A DNA stretch of 64,000 nt from Sciurus carolinensis (Eukaryota > Chordata > Mammalia > Rodentia > Sciuridae): assembly GCF_902686445.1 (NCBI RefSeq), contig NC_062232.1:87344932-87408931 (forward strand). Reading direction: 5' to 3'. The notes below the pieces were generated by a model that saw only the letters and a list, made by a program, of their open reading frames with translations, had not been told where the DNA came from and searched no databases. Position numbers and translations under genes: made by a program. Each line of letters starts with the position of its first letter. Positions within the stretch are counted from its first letter, which is position 1. This document shows positions 50,330 through 62,146 of the stretch, piece by piece.

Positions 50330-51559
50330 TGTTTATACAAAAACACATACATATGCGTGCATGTGTATTTCTCAAATGTTCAAAATGCATTCTGAAAAAA
50401 TTAAAAAATTAACAAACAAAAACAAAAGCAAATTACATGTAAAAATAGTTACATTTTGTCAACATACATTAACAGTTTTTTCTACTTAAGAAAATTTTTT
50501 CATTTAAAAAGAAAAAATGGAAATTAAGTAGTGAAATTGTGCAACAACATGACTACAAAAAAGAAAAAATATCACACTAAAATCTCATGAAGACAAGTTA
50601 GAATATCTTTCTCCTCCACTAGAAATATATTTCATCACTAACATTAAAGTCTGCAGAGATGCTGTTTCTCTGTCAAAATCTCATTTGTACAGAATATTTG
50701 AGCCTGCTAAACCCTGGGGCCAGCTAAGAATTTCTTTATCATCAATTAGAGTTACAATAATTTTCCAGTGATTTCAATTCTGATCACACCCCTGAGGGAA
50801 CTAAGCTTCTTGGGTGGGGTAGAGAGCAGAGAGAGTTTTGTATGAAAATTCTAGTATTGAGCAGTCTTCGGTCAGCCAAAGCAGCTGGATGAGCAGCGTA
50901 AAGAAATTCATATGAACCTGGGAGTAAATTATGTGACTAACCCTGACTTCCAGAAGATGAGACCAGCAAACATTTGCCAAAATATCTCACAGATGACCCC
51001 CACAAGAAAATGAAACATTAAATTGATAGAAGAGACCAAAATTTGACCACTATTTTTCTTTATATGCTGCAAGTAGTACCAGTGACCAGGTTGTGATGAA
51101 GCTTGTATGTATCTAGGTCTTTCCATAGGGTTAATATAAAAATCAAGGCCTAAGAAAGAGCTGCTTTAAAAACAACAAAGAAAGAAGATGCCATAGCAGA
51201 AGACTGAACAAAGGTGAGATATGGTATGGAGAGTTTGTACCTGTGGAGTTCTGCAGAAAAATAAAATAAATAATATTATTTTGTCATTCTGGGGTCTGCC
51301 ATAGGTATAAGAATAGGGAGTGACTACCTGCGTAAAGAGGAATGTGAAGGATGCTGGAGAATGTAAAAAAAAAAAAAACTGCACTCTTAGTCTGCCTTGG
51401 TGCCTGAAAATTTCAATGTTAGACTAATTCTTTTAATTTTAGGCATTGTCTTCAGGGAACCCAAAAGCCAATTTATTGCAGATTAGAACCAAAGTAGGCC
51501 AGGATAAACACAAAACATGTTGGTTAGAGAAATGTGTTGTTTATAACCTTCCAAATAAT

Positions 51560-51755
51560 ATGATAATTATAGTTACCATTTACATGGTATTTACTTGTAT
51601 GAAGTTCAATGCTGAATATTTTAAGTGCATTATCTAATTTAATATACACTAACAGGAAGAAAATATTATTATTCTTCTTTTGCTGAAGGGAGATTGAGGC
51701 TCTGAGGTTATAAAGGATTTAGGTAAATTCATACAGCTTTCTAGTGACAAAACCA
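51560..51755 (-). mobile_element. MIR SINE remnant
   Basis: AAGTGCATTATCTAATTTAA, GAGATTGAGGCTCTGAGGTT and ACAGCTTTCTAGTGACAAAA follow the reverse-strand MIR order. Confidence 0.6.
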
Positions 51756-51772
51756 AAACACACAAATATGTA

Positions 51773-51811
51773 AGTATATATGTATGTATGTATGTATGTA
51801 TATATATATAA
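51773..51811. repeat. (TATG)n and TA microsatellite
   Basis: GTATATATGTATGTATGTAT continues into a short TA run. Confidence 0.9.
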
Positions 51812-52212
51812 AGATTTAGATTTTTGATCAATCAATAAGATTAAGGGTGAATATTGCTATCACAAAATGCATGTTTCCTATGTTTCCTATCACAAAAGAG
51901 AAATCAACATCTTCAGAGAAACTGGTATATTTAAATGGTAAGAAGGATAGGTCAGTGGAGGTAGAGTTCAGTGAGAAAAATTTAACTTAACCATTAAACC
52001 AATTTTGAAAATAGATTGTGTGTTCCTGAAAGACCAGTATTATGCTTGAGGTATTTTATATTCTCTCTTCCATGGGCTGGATAGAAAGAAGTATTGTTTC
52101 TTATATATTTAACAGATGATTAGATTAGTGTTAGAATCTACCACTAATTAGGTATAACTTTGTCTTCAATTGAAAATTTTTAAAGAAAAAATAATAAAAT
52201 GACACTGATTTT

Positions 52213-52402
52213 TTTAAATACTGGGATTGAACTCAGGGACACTTAACCACTGAGCCTCATCCCCAGTCATTTTTGGTATTTTATTTAGAGGGAGGGTCCC
52301 ACTGAATACTTAGGGCCTCAAGTTATTGAGATTGGCTTTGAATTCATGATCCTCCTGCTTCAGTTTCCCACACCACTGGGATTACAGGAATGGGCCCCCT
52401 GG
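52213..52402 (-). mobile_element. B1-ID composite SINE
   Basis: Flanked by a 14-bp duplication with one mismatch: ATGACACTGATTTT (52199-52212) and ATGACATTGATTTT (52403-52416). Inside, reverse-strand ID part (TACTGGGATTGAACTCAGGG) and B1 part (CTGGGATTACAGGAATGGG). Confidence 0.9.
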
Positions 52403-52571
52403 ATGACATTGATTTTGTGTTGTCTAGGTAGATGTACGTGATCCAAAGTAGTATCCTAAATAATAATCTTGAGTACCCAGTTTCTGTTTGATTTATTGTT
52501 CTTCTCTGTGGTTCAAAATGGCTGCTGGAGTTCCAGCCACCACATCTTTAGTCCAGCTACCAAGTAGAAGG

Positions 52572-52595
52572 AGTAGCAGAAGGACATCTGCTACT
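52572..52595. repeat. Short perfect hairpin
   Basis: AGTAGCAG (52572-52579) pairs with CTGCTACT (52588-52595) across an 8-nt loop. Followed by a small tandem repeat (GTTAGAACAT twice). Confidence 0.6.
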
Positions 52596-53084
52596 GTTAG
52601 AACATCTGTTAGAACATTTTCTAGAAGTCAAATATTTCAACCCCCACATTTATTGCTGTGTCAATTACCCATTGCTGCATTAAAAATATCTGCAAACTTA
52701 GTACCTTAACTGAGAGTTGTGTAGGTCAGGATCTGTGCATAGCTTAGCTGTATTGTCTGTATCATAATATTATAAGGCTTCAGGCAAGGTGCTAACTGAA
52801 GATGTAGTCTCATGTGAAGGTAAGACTAAGGAAAATTTTGCTTTCAAAATTTACTTACCTGTCAGTTAGCAGGATTCAATCCTTTGCTAGAAGTTAGCTG
52901 CAGTTTGCTCTCAATTTCTTGCCTATTCAACTGTATCCCATTGCTCAGAAATTAATCACATAGTTTACACTCAGATGTAAAGATGTATGGGAAACAAATT
53001 CCAGGTGGCAGAGTGCAAAAATAAAATGAGTCATTCTACTATGATTAAGGAAGAAGTTTAGTGCAGAATATTGTGGAACAATTC

Positions 53085-53215
53085 ATAATATCTACCACAG
53101 ATACTTTATGTACTTTGTCACCCCGATTCTTATAATTACTCTATAAGGTAAAAATATTACTCCATTTTTTAGATGAGGACTTTCAGGCTCAGTCTTTGTT
53201 AAGTTTTCCAGAGTT
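53085..53215 (-). mobile_element. MIR SINE remnant
   Basis: TAATTACTCTATAAGGTAAA and TTTTTTAGATGAGGACTTTC resemble the reverse-strand MIR centre. Confidence 0.5.
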
Positions 53216-55285
53216 ATAAAACCATTTACGTGGGTGAAAAATGTAAGGAGGTAATTGATGGGACAACCCTGCTGAAAGGATGGCAATCACTGTAACCTTC
53301 TGATCTGTATGAGGGCAAATATCTCAAGCTTCCATGTAGATGAATATAAGATCCTGCTCAAATGTCAGTCATTTTTAAGTATTGCAATTTTGGCATATTA
53401 TTATGATATAACGTAGGCAAAAAGTACTGAGAAACCAAGGGGATCTATCAACTTCTAAATGGGAGAAAACCAACAGGTTTGTAAATTTCTGGTGAGTATT
53501 GTAGTGGAAAAACTTTACATTCCAAAGGATAATGATAGTAATCACCCTGATTTTTCTGGGTTGTGAGGGGATATATTGTCTTTAAGACACATTGATAATT
53601 TGCATAGACAGATGTAATACAGAAAAAAATAAATGTCTCATAATGAAATACCTATGATGCTGATTATTTAAATAGTGACTCCAAAATACTCAGCTGAAGG
53701 ACATTTGGGAAAAGAAAATAAAATGATTTGTATAGGTGAGTCATATCTTGTATAACATTTGCAAAAGTTTCATAACCAAAGTCCCATATCTAAGACTTAA
53801 TGTTGGTTTGCACAAAGTAAAACTCTAGTTTTCTAGTGAGGTCAAATCTCCAGATATTTACTTAGAATAAGTAACCCTTTGATATCTAGACCCTTCAGAT
53901 TGTACTGGTCTCTTGGGCTCCTAGTTCCAAATTTGATTTCCTTTTACTACCCAAATCCCACTGAGACATCCTGCACAGGGTGCCTAACATCATGTTTTCT
54001 CTATTCTCTGCCTCCTAGTTTTTTAAAATATCTTTTCCTCTAACCCTTTTTTCCTCCACATGACTCTCTTATGACAGTGGGGACACAGATCATTCATTGG
54101 TGACAGAAGGGAAGGAAAATGGGAAAAAATCCTAATTCATTCGTATTACTTTTACCTCTATATCTAGTTGAGTTCAAAAAGAAATATGTTCATTATTGTA
54201 TGCACTGAACATAGACTGGACTTTAATAATTCCTCATTTATGGATAAACTTGGTAGGAATCTTTTGGGAGAATAAAGGTCTTGGAATTCCATGGTATATG
54301 TTTTGGAGAATGTTTTTAAAGGCCCCATAATCAATCTATCTATAGTCTTGTATGTTAAGTTTATCACCTCCATTTAGTTGCTTTGCAGAAGCCATCAAAA
54401 TTATGATTAAAAGCTGGGTGGACATATAAGTTCTTAATGTTTACAAAACATCACAGAAAAATGTTCATAACTGGGCTACAATGTAAGAAGGCTTAGATTT
54501 GGCTATAACTTCTATGATATGTTCTTTATCCTTTGCTCCACATCAGTAATAAAACTATGTTTGTAGTAGAACTTTGACAGCCCCTTAATTCTTACAGAGC
54601 TTCCATGAGTATCCTAAAGGACAAAAGAAATCTAGAGCATATGGGATACTTGGAAGATGATGCTTAGTTAGAAGAGCAAGGATATCACTGAGACATGAAA
54701 ACCTCATTTGTGAATTATAATGACAGATGAGGTTGATATAAGTAAATTTATGTGCCTGTCAAGCATTCTAAAAGTAAACCTTGGAAGATAATTCATGTAT
54801 TAAGGTTCACATATGGAAACCACCAGGCTCTGTTATAGCTAAGTCCAACTTTGCTAGGAAATGGCCTATCAACTGCCTAAATGTATTAAAATATCAAGGG
54901 CTATTTGAAGCCAATAGAAATGTCAACATGCTGAGAAAAGCTTATCATAAGTGCCAATGCATTTCTTTGGAGGCTTTCACCGGGTACACAGCTGTTCCTA
55001 TAACCTTAACCAAAGAGCATGGGCCTCTCTCTGTGAAGGTCAGCTTCTTCCAGTAAGTGTGCAGTTCCACAAGTGACCCATGAGGAGAACTGAGCAATGC
55101 TGCAGAATATGCTTATTTCAGATTCCAGGGTAAATATACCTGCTTTTGTAACCAAAATGCAAAATCCAGAAAAACTACTAAGGAGTCCTTGTCACTTTAA
55201 AAAAGTGGGAGTCAGTAAGAGGAAGAAGTAGAGGTTCTACTTGGACAGTTTCCTTTGTGCTTTCAGTGGCTACCTATAGTAGAAC
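53216..55285. other. Unclassified intergenic DNA
   Basis: No exon, RNA gene or named repeat seen. The 91-codon open frame at 54781-55056 has no recognisable features. Confidence 0.5.
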
Positions 55286-55289
55286 TAGT

Positions 55290-55505
55290 GTACAAAATAC
55301 CTACTATGTTCCAAGAACTATGCACATGCTTTTCATATGTCATCATATCTAATCTTCTTGATATTTCTGTTAGATATATATCATTAGCCTTGTTTTATAG
55401 GAACAGAAATCAAGGCCTGTAGAAGTGACTTGTATATTAATAAAACATAACCAGATATGGCAGAATTCAGAATCAAATCCAAGAGGGCTTAACTCCAGAA
55501 CTGAA
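55290..55505 (-). mobile_element. MIR SINE
   Basis: AATACCTACTATGTTCCAAG, CATATCTAATCTTCTTGATA and GGCAGAATTCAGAATCAAAT follow the whole reverse-strand MIR order. Confidence 0.7.
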
Positions 55506-57188
55506 GGTTAGTCAAGAGATTCTCAGTCAAAGAAGAAAAAGATACAATGATTCTCTCTGGAGTTTGAAAGAGTAAAGGAGAGTATTAAAGATTTAACAGA
55601 AAGAGACAGAGAATCAGAGATGAGACTGGCAGACTGATTTCGGAATAACATTTGTGCCATTCATTAATACAAAGTGTTTCCCATTCATTAGCTCAGTTAA
55701 TTCCTGTAATAACCCAGGAGGCAGGTATTATATTCCCAACAATAAACTCAGATATAAATATAAAATGCTTTACATTTTTTTTTCTGGAATGTCCAAGTCC
55801 TTGCTTCTTTCTGTTGAAAAGTTCTCCTCCCAGTCAGCAGTCTTGTACACCACTTAGTCTCATTTCTTAACCATCATTTTAAAATGCCACCCAAGAAGCT
55901 TAGGAAGGAGACCACCATGACCTGAAAGGAAAGAAATTGGAAACTATGATACAAGCCTGATTATTTAAGTTCTATTGATTGGAAGAAAGATGTTAACCTT
56001 TGAGCAGAGACAGTTAAAGTCTCCTATAACTTTTCACTTCAGTGAGTTACAAAGATAGCAGGCAGATAGAATTTCCCTTGTTTGAGAGGCAAAAAATTAA
56101 GAAAATTCACTGTTAGTCTTTGAATGCTTTTAAAACATACTTTTAAAAAGCTACAAAAGTAGCTTTTAAAACAGAGCTATTTTCTCATTTTTCTTCTGGA
56201 TGCCCTAACCTATCGGTAAACAAGTTTCAGCTTCATCTCTCTGTAAAAGGTTAGAAACCATTTGGGGAGAAAAAGTTAATAGATTTAAATGGCCTTAAAG
56301 AGAATACCTCAAAAAACAAGTCTTAAAAGAGACGGAAAAAAGAAGGAAAGACCTCCAACATGGTTTTCAAAGTGGAAAAAGGGGGAGGAAAACAATGTTG
56401 AATAAAAACAGAACAGCAACAAAACTGTGAGAATCACTGAGATGGGCAATGTTTAATGCAATATGTTGTAATGTAAACAAGTTTATGTTATTTTAATGTG
56501 CTTTGAATTAGGATCAATTGACAAAATTGTTGGATTTCTCCAACCTGGGTTCCCAGTTTGCTTCCTCAAACCCGGACATATTCAAAATATTTTATTCCTC
56601 CATTTTTCCTAGTAAAACTTCTTCATCCTGAGTCCCATTCTTTTAGTAGCCTGTTTTCTACTAGATATAATTTGATAAATTCAGTTAAGTTATGGAATTT
56701 AAAACTTAGGATGAGTTATTACACCCCCCCAGATGTTTACATGTTTTAGGAGAAGATTTCAATAAAGACTTAGTCCAAGGAATGAAAGGATATGGTGGGA
56801 ATTTCAGGAACTGGAGCAGGTCAGTTAGAAAGCCATTGTGGGACAAGGAGGGATTTCAGCAAATTTCATTTCACAGCCTGGATGCCTACATATAGTGGTG
56901 CTCCTGCTATGGCTGTACAAATTACTGAAGAACAGAGCCATTTTAAAGTCAATGAATTACATTATACTATACAACAAAGCAATTACAATAATAAAAATAT
57001 AGTCTCAAGGACTTCACTAGGCAAGAAATTTAAAATCCAATACTAATCAGAGTTTGAGAGGAGAAAGACAATCTCCCAATAACATAGATTCCCCACTTCC
57101 CATACCCAAAAATACATTTTCAAATAAACATGATCAAGTAGTATTTTAGAGTAGGGAAAATTAAGGATATTTTTCTTCATAAGAAGGC
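55506..57188. other. Unclassified intergenic DNA
   Basis: No exon or named repeat supported; open frames are short and featureless. Confidence 0.5.
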
Positions 57189-57398
57189 CGAGATAGCTGG
57201 GTGTAGTGGCACACTCCTGTAATCTCAGAGACTCAGGAGTCTGAAGCTGAAAGATCCAAGTTCAAGATCAGCCTCAGCAACTTAGTAAGATCCTCAGAAA
57301 CTTAGGGAAACCCTGTCCAAAATTAAAAATTAAAATAACTGGCAATGTGGCTCAGTTGTAAAGCACACCTGAGTTCAATTCCCAGCACCAAGAACAAA
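57189..57398 (+). mobile_element. B1-ID composite SINE
   Basis: AGCTGGGTGTAGTGGCACAC, CAAGATCAGCCTCAGCAACT, AACCCTGTCCAAAATTAAAA, then ID-like CAATGTGGCTCAGTTGTAAA and GAGTTCAATTCCCAGCACC. Confidence 0.88.
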
Positions 57399-59570
57399 AA
57401 GGAGGAAGGAAAACTAGGGCAACTATTGTTGCTTAACAGAAGGGTGCATGTTAACCAGAACATAGCAAACATATAATGTAATATTCAGTTACGTAAAACT
57501 ATTCATTTTAAATGAGTGCCCCTTTATAACAGAGTTAAGCCTCCTGTTTCAATCCCCAAACCAGTTATCTGGCCAAGTGTACATATACAGATAGAGTAGA
57601 GATCAGCAAAATCCTTCAATTCCTCGTAAAATTGCTGCTATCACATTGCCAACAGCCATGTGTCCCAACAGTTCAAACAAACAGTAATATTGACAGCATA
57701 ATGGAAGCAACCAAATAAACATAGGAGAAAATGTTTGAAACTCTCAACTGAAATTGAAACAAAATCAAAATAGAATGATTTGTTTTCTGTAAGAATGCCT
57801 GCAGAAAACATTTAGATATCAGGGATATATATTTAAATTGTACATTTAGAGAAGAACAAAGGTATATAATTAGGGAACATTTTTCCTTCACTGCAACTTG
57901 GGATATCCTGATTCTATAACAATACATATATTATATAATACATTTGACCCTTCAATGTCAGTGAATGTTTATAAACTGGACACTAAAAAACAAATAGCTA
58001 TATACCAAAGTGAGGCTGCATTAAATGGACCCAAGTATACTTTTTTCCCTTTAAAATTTAACAAAATCAATAAAATGTAGTATTTATTTATTAATACAAA
58101 CTTGACTTGCAGGGTTTCTTCTTTTGGTAAAGTCTTTGTTTTGAAAACACTTCAAATGTAAATTTATATGCTACTATTTAAATTTTAATTTATAAGTGTA
58201 AAATATTTAAATAATATTTTTAAAATATTGTACCAAAACAGAAATGCTTCCATTAATTGAGATCCTCATTTGCATTGTTGAAATTAAATTCCAGGCCAAG
58301 GGCATAAACCCAAGGGAGATTAATTCTAGCCCAACAAGACAAAAAATTAATCAAAGAATTTGGTAACTCCACAAGACTCTGAAAATATTGAGAATTGCCC
58401 TTAAAGGAAAATTCAGCATGTGAGTATATTTGTAAAGACAAATAGCAATCCTCCAATGACCAGTAGTAGTTGAGAAATAATGTTGGGATGTTGTGTTTTG
58501 AGCATGGAGACTAATCTCATGCTGGAAAGGTACACATGGCCCTCTTGAAAAACCCAGAAACATTGTGAGACAGGCTACTTTTACATGAAAGAAAGGATAA
58601 ATATTTCAAAATAAAATACCAGGAAGTCCCATTCCATATGATTAACAAATAATATGAGTGAGACCTGAAGCTCATTCCAGGCTAAGGCAATGGGACAGAC
58701 AATGAGTACAATATGATTAATGTATTAAGGTCTTCCTGTTTCAACTTGGCTGGTCTAATGGGAAATATTAGGGAAAGGAAGAGACAGAGAAATTGTACAA
58801 CTTCCTTTTGGTGGAATCCGTTGAAATAAACTCAGGTGTTTAAGAGAAATTTGTTAAAATCGTCTTGAAGTAAGGGTATATAAATGGCAGATATACTAGC
58901 AACATTCTTTGTCAGAAGATCCATGAAGAAGGAAAAGTCAGTGTCTTTCCCCCTTGTTGATGCAAGACCATTAAAACTTAAGATCTGAAAATCCATGCCT
59001 ATACTATACAATTCATAATGAAGCAATGAGGACTATTTCATTCACTTGAACACTGATGACAGCACAATGGTCAAAACAGGTAGAATCCACAAATCAAGAA
59101 AATAGATGACTACACTTTTAAATTCTGTTGCACCACTGAGTAAAGTTTATTTGCCTTCAAAAACTACTATCAAATTAAAGGTTAGTGTCTAGTAGTATAA
59201 ATGTTTAAACACCTTGGAATATATGGTAGTAATTATCTGAGGAGGGGTGATCTCCCCTTTCCCACAAAAGGTGCTATTTAGCAATAGAACCAGGCAAGAT
59301 AATTAATGAATAGAACAAAATATTATACTTACATTAATTCAATGATATAAAAAGAAAGATTGGGCTTGGAAGAGGTATTCTTTGTTATTATGAATTGTGA
59401 GTGGAATATGCATCCTAATTCATGGTGTGTATATTAGGATATCATGAAAATACCATCTGTCTCCTTCCCATTTCACTTGCCCATCAACCCACAAATACCT
59501 CTCTCATCTATCTTACTAATACCTACATTCCCAGTTATTGCTTTATTCTTTCTTCTTAAGATCCTACCAT
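57399..59570. other. Unclassified AT-rich intergenic DNA
   Basis: No supported exon or named repeat. Confidence 0.5.
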
Positions 59571-59595
59571 AATTCATTAAGAACACAGGCTTGAG

Positions 59596-59743
59596 GGGCT
59601 GGAGTTGTAGCTCAGTGGTAAAGTGCTTGCCTAGCACATGTGAGGCACTGGGTTCAATTGTCAGCATCAGGTAAAAATAAATAAATAAAATAAAGTATTG
59701 TGTTCATCTATAACTAAAAAATTGTAAAACAAAATAAATAAAA
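59596..59743 (+). mobile_element. ID element (tRNA-Ala-derived SINE)
   Basis: GGGCTGGAGTTGTAGCTCAG with an A-box-like TAGCTCAGTGG, CTTGCCTAGCACATGTGAGG, a B-box-like GGGTTCAATTG, and an A-rich tail. Flanked by AACACAGGCTTGAG (59582-59595) and AACACAGCCTTGAG (59744-59757), a 14-bp duplication with one mismatch. It is inserted in the start of a MIR. Confidence 0.92.
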
Positions 59744-59757
59744 AACACAGCCTTGAG

Positions 59758-59965
59758 TCATTCAGACTCATGTTGCAATCACTTCTATATCACTTATTAA
59801 ATGAATGACCTCGGAAAAATAAATGACCCTCTCTGTGCCCATTTTCCCAAACTTATAAAATAAGAGTGACATTACTATAATAATAATTCCCCATTTAATT
59901 ATCACATAGGTAAAATGAAATAATATATTTGTCACAGTGTCAGGAATAGAGTAGTTTCACAATAC
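59758..59965 (+). mobile_element. MIR SINE, split at its start by the ID insertion
   Basis: Part of the MIR head lies at about 59571-59595 before the ID element. The body (TCATTCAGACTCATG, TCTGTGCCCATTTTCCCAAA, GTCAGGAATAGAGTAGTTTC) follows it. Confidence 0.7.
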
Positions 59966-60719
59966 ATTAAACTATTATCACCTCCAAGGTGAATAAGCGT
60001 ATTATATTTAGCTTTAGTGGTCTTTTTCTGAAGAATTTATCAGCTTCTTTTTTCAGAGAAGGTCTTGTGGAGGTGAAAATGCAGACAATAACCCAGGTTA
60101 TTGAAGAAGATATGAATGATGAAGGAGCACCTCCAATGTGGATGAAGAGAGGAGATGCATGAATAGTGATCAATGCAGAACTAAATGCACGCTCAACTTC
60201 ACAATCCCTCTGCCTTCTATTTCAGATATTCTCCAACTCTTATGTAAATAAGGTTTGTAAGAATTTGTTACTTTGATAAAACAGCAAAACTTTTGTCCCC
60301 ATGTGCAAAATGTTAAAATCTAAAAGTAGTGTATCAACAGCTATAGTTAAAAGGAAGGGAAGTTCACTAGCAAGCATTTTCAATCTTTCCACAGCTATAA
60401 TTCATTCCCTTGCTTAGATCTAATGTGACTTAGTATATTTTTATGTTTCCTGGGAAAATGGTGTTTTTGACAAAAGAGAAATACAAGCAATATCCTCTTT
60501 TATTCCATTTATTTTATATTAAAAAAGTGATCTTGCTTTACTGCTTCACTTCAGTCCCAGAGCAGTTGGACCTTGACTGAAGAAATATAAGGACTCAATT
60601 AAATGACTAATATTTCCTTTAACCTGACTTCAGGACAGAACCACATATGGGAACATCAGACAGGTCTAATCAAAAGTCTAAAGATTTAAAAGTGATAAAG
60701 TCCTCAAAATCATCACATG

Positions 60720-60905
60720 GTGAAATTAAGTATCCATAGTTGACTATTCATGTGACTTGAGCTTGTTATTTAAGTTACTGAGGCCTTAATTTTTCATATG
60801 TACAATGGGTTAGTACATCCTTCAGTAGTCAATTGAAGATTAAATGAAATGTGTCTACATCTGTTAGTGTAGTACCTCCTCACTAATGGTAGCAATTATT
60901 ATTCT
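60720..60905 (+). mobile_element. MIR SINE remnant
   Basis: TGACTTGAGCTTGTTATTTAAG, GAGGCCTTAATTTTTCATATG and AAGATTAAATGAAATGTGTC follow MIR order. Confidence 0.55.
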
Positions 60906-60934
60906 TGATGAATTAATTTACACAGCTTGATAGC

Positions 60935-61140
60935 ATCATGGTACAATGGAAAGAGAATAAATGTTAGAGGTAAAACAAATTTAATTTTGAATCCCAGACA
61001 CCTATGTTACTTTGGGGAAAGTTATTTAGCCATCTTGAATTTCTGTTTATTCATCCACCAAACAGAAAAAATTAGCATAGGTATCACAGGAATATTATAA
61101 GAATGAAATGAAATAATATATGCAAAGAGAAGAGTTTAGA
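60935..61140 (+). mobile_element. MIR SINE interrupted by the young L1
   Basis: TTTTGAATCCCAGACACC, TGAATTTCTGTTTATTCATC and AAAGAGAAGAGTTTAGAGC follow MIR order. The L1 at 61151 interrupts it near its 3' end. Confidence 0.6.
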
Positions 61141-61150
61141 GCAAATGTTT
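61141..61150. repeat. Target-site duplication of the inverted L1, left copy
   Basis: GCAAATGTTT, identical to 62137-62146. Confidence 0.75.
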
Positions 61151-61942
61151 TTTTTTAATTTTTATTATTATTGTATACAAATGGGATACATGTTGTTTCT
61201 CTATTTGTACATGGAGTAAAGGCATACCATTTGTGTAATCATATGTTTACATAGGGCAATGATGTTTGATTCACTATTTTTTCCCTTCCCCCCCACCCCT
61301 CCGACCCCTCTTTTCCCTCTATACAGTCCTTCTTTCCTTCATTCTTACCACACTCCTTATCCCTAACCCTAAACCTAACCCTAAACCTAATGCTAACCCC
61401 TCCCACCCCCCATTATATGTCCTCATCCATTTATCAGTGAGATCATTCGTCCTTTAGTTTTTTGAGATTGGCTTATCTCACTTAGCATGATATTCTCCAA
61501 TTTCATCCATTTGCCTGCAAATGCCATAATTTTATCATTCTTCATTGCGGAGTAATATTCCATTGTATATATATGCCACAGTTTCTTTATCCATTCATCA
61601 ACTGAAGGGCATCTAGGTTGGTTCCACAATCTGGCTATGGTGAATTGAGCAGCAATGAACATTGATGTGGCTATATCTCTGTAGTATGCTGATTTTAAGT
61701 CCTTTGGGTATAGGCCAAGGAGTGGGTTAGCTGGGTCAAATGGTGTTTCCATTACAAGCTTTCTGAGGAATCTCCATACTGCTTTCCAGAGTGGCTGCAC
61801 TAATTTGCGACCCCACCAGCAATGAGTGTTCCTTTTTCACCACATCCTCACCAACACCTATTGTTGCTTGTGTTCTTGATAATCGCCATTCTAATTGGGG
61901 TGAGATGAAATCTTAGGGTAGTTTTGATTTGCATTTCCCTTA
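61151..61942 (-). mobile_element. Young L1, 3' portion: 3'UTR and end of ORF2
   Basis: A T/A-rich tail at the left is followed by the L1 3'UTR (to about 61420, including CCCTAA repeats at 61361-61398) and the reverse-strand end of ORF2. An open frame at 61423-61800 encodes the ORF2 C-terminus, including a [17 protein letters not shown] block and WIKKLWHIYTMEYYSAMKND. It is a fragment with no reverse transcriptase or endonuclease domain. Confidence 0.93.
61361..61398. repeat. Telomere-like CCCTAA/CCTAAA repeats inside the L1 3'UTR
   Basis: ATCCCTAACCCTAAACCTAA continues with two further CCCTAA/CCTAAA units and decays to GCTAACCCC. Both flanks are L1 3'UTR, so this belongs to the L1 and is not an independent telomeric insertion. 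Confidence 0.9.
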
Positions 61943-62136
61943 TTATAGAAGAAAAAGTAGGTACAAATCTTCAACTTGTTGGCTTAGGATCAGACTTCCT
62001 TAACAGGACTCCCATAGCACAAGAAATAAAAGCAAGAATCAACAACTGGGATAGATTCAAACTAAAAAGCTTTCTCTCAGCAAAGGAAACTGTCAGCAAT
62101 GTGAAGAGAGAGCCTACAGAGTGGGAGAATATCTTT
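61943..62136 (+). mobile_element. Young L1, inverted upstream ORF2 portion
   Basis: In the opposite orientation to the adjoining part, this segment encodes an ORF2 stretch with GLGSDFLNRTPIAQEIKARI and TEWENIFANV, which lies upstream of the 61423-61942 segment in a normal L1. The switch of strand within one insertion is the product expected from twin priming. Confidence 0.92.
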
Positions 62137-62146
62137 GCAAATGTTT
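62137..62146. repeat. Target-site duplication of the inverted L1, right copy
   Basis: GCAAATGTTT, identical to 61141-61150. The first GCAA also fits the L1 sequence, so microhomology at this junction is possible. Confidence 0.75.

Noticed and set aside
59596..59670. tRNA-Ala gene
   Set aside because: It has A- and B-box-like motifs, but with an A-rich tail and target-site duplication it is an ID SINE, not a tRNA gene.
60053..60162. Short open stretch (EGLVEVKMQTITQVIEEDMN) that looks exon-like
   Set aside because: No splice context, and the sequence resembles an ancient dispersed mammalian repeat.
61361..61398. Interstitial telomere or chromosome fusion scar
   Set aside because: Both flanks are continuous L1 3'UTR, so the repeats belong to the L1.
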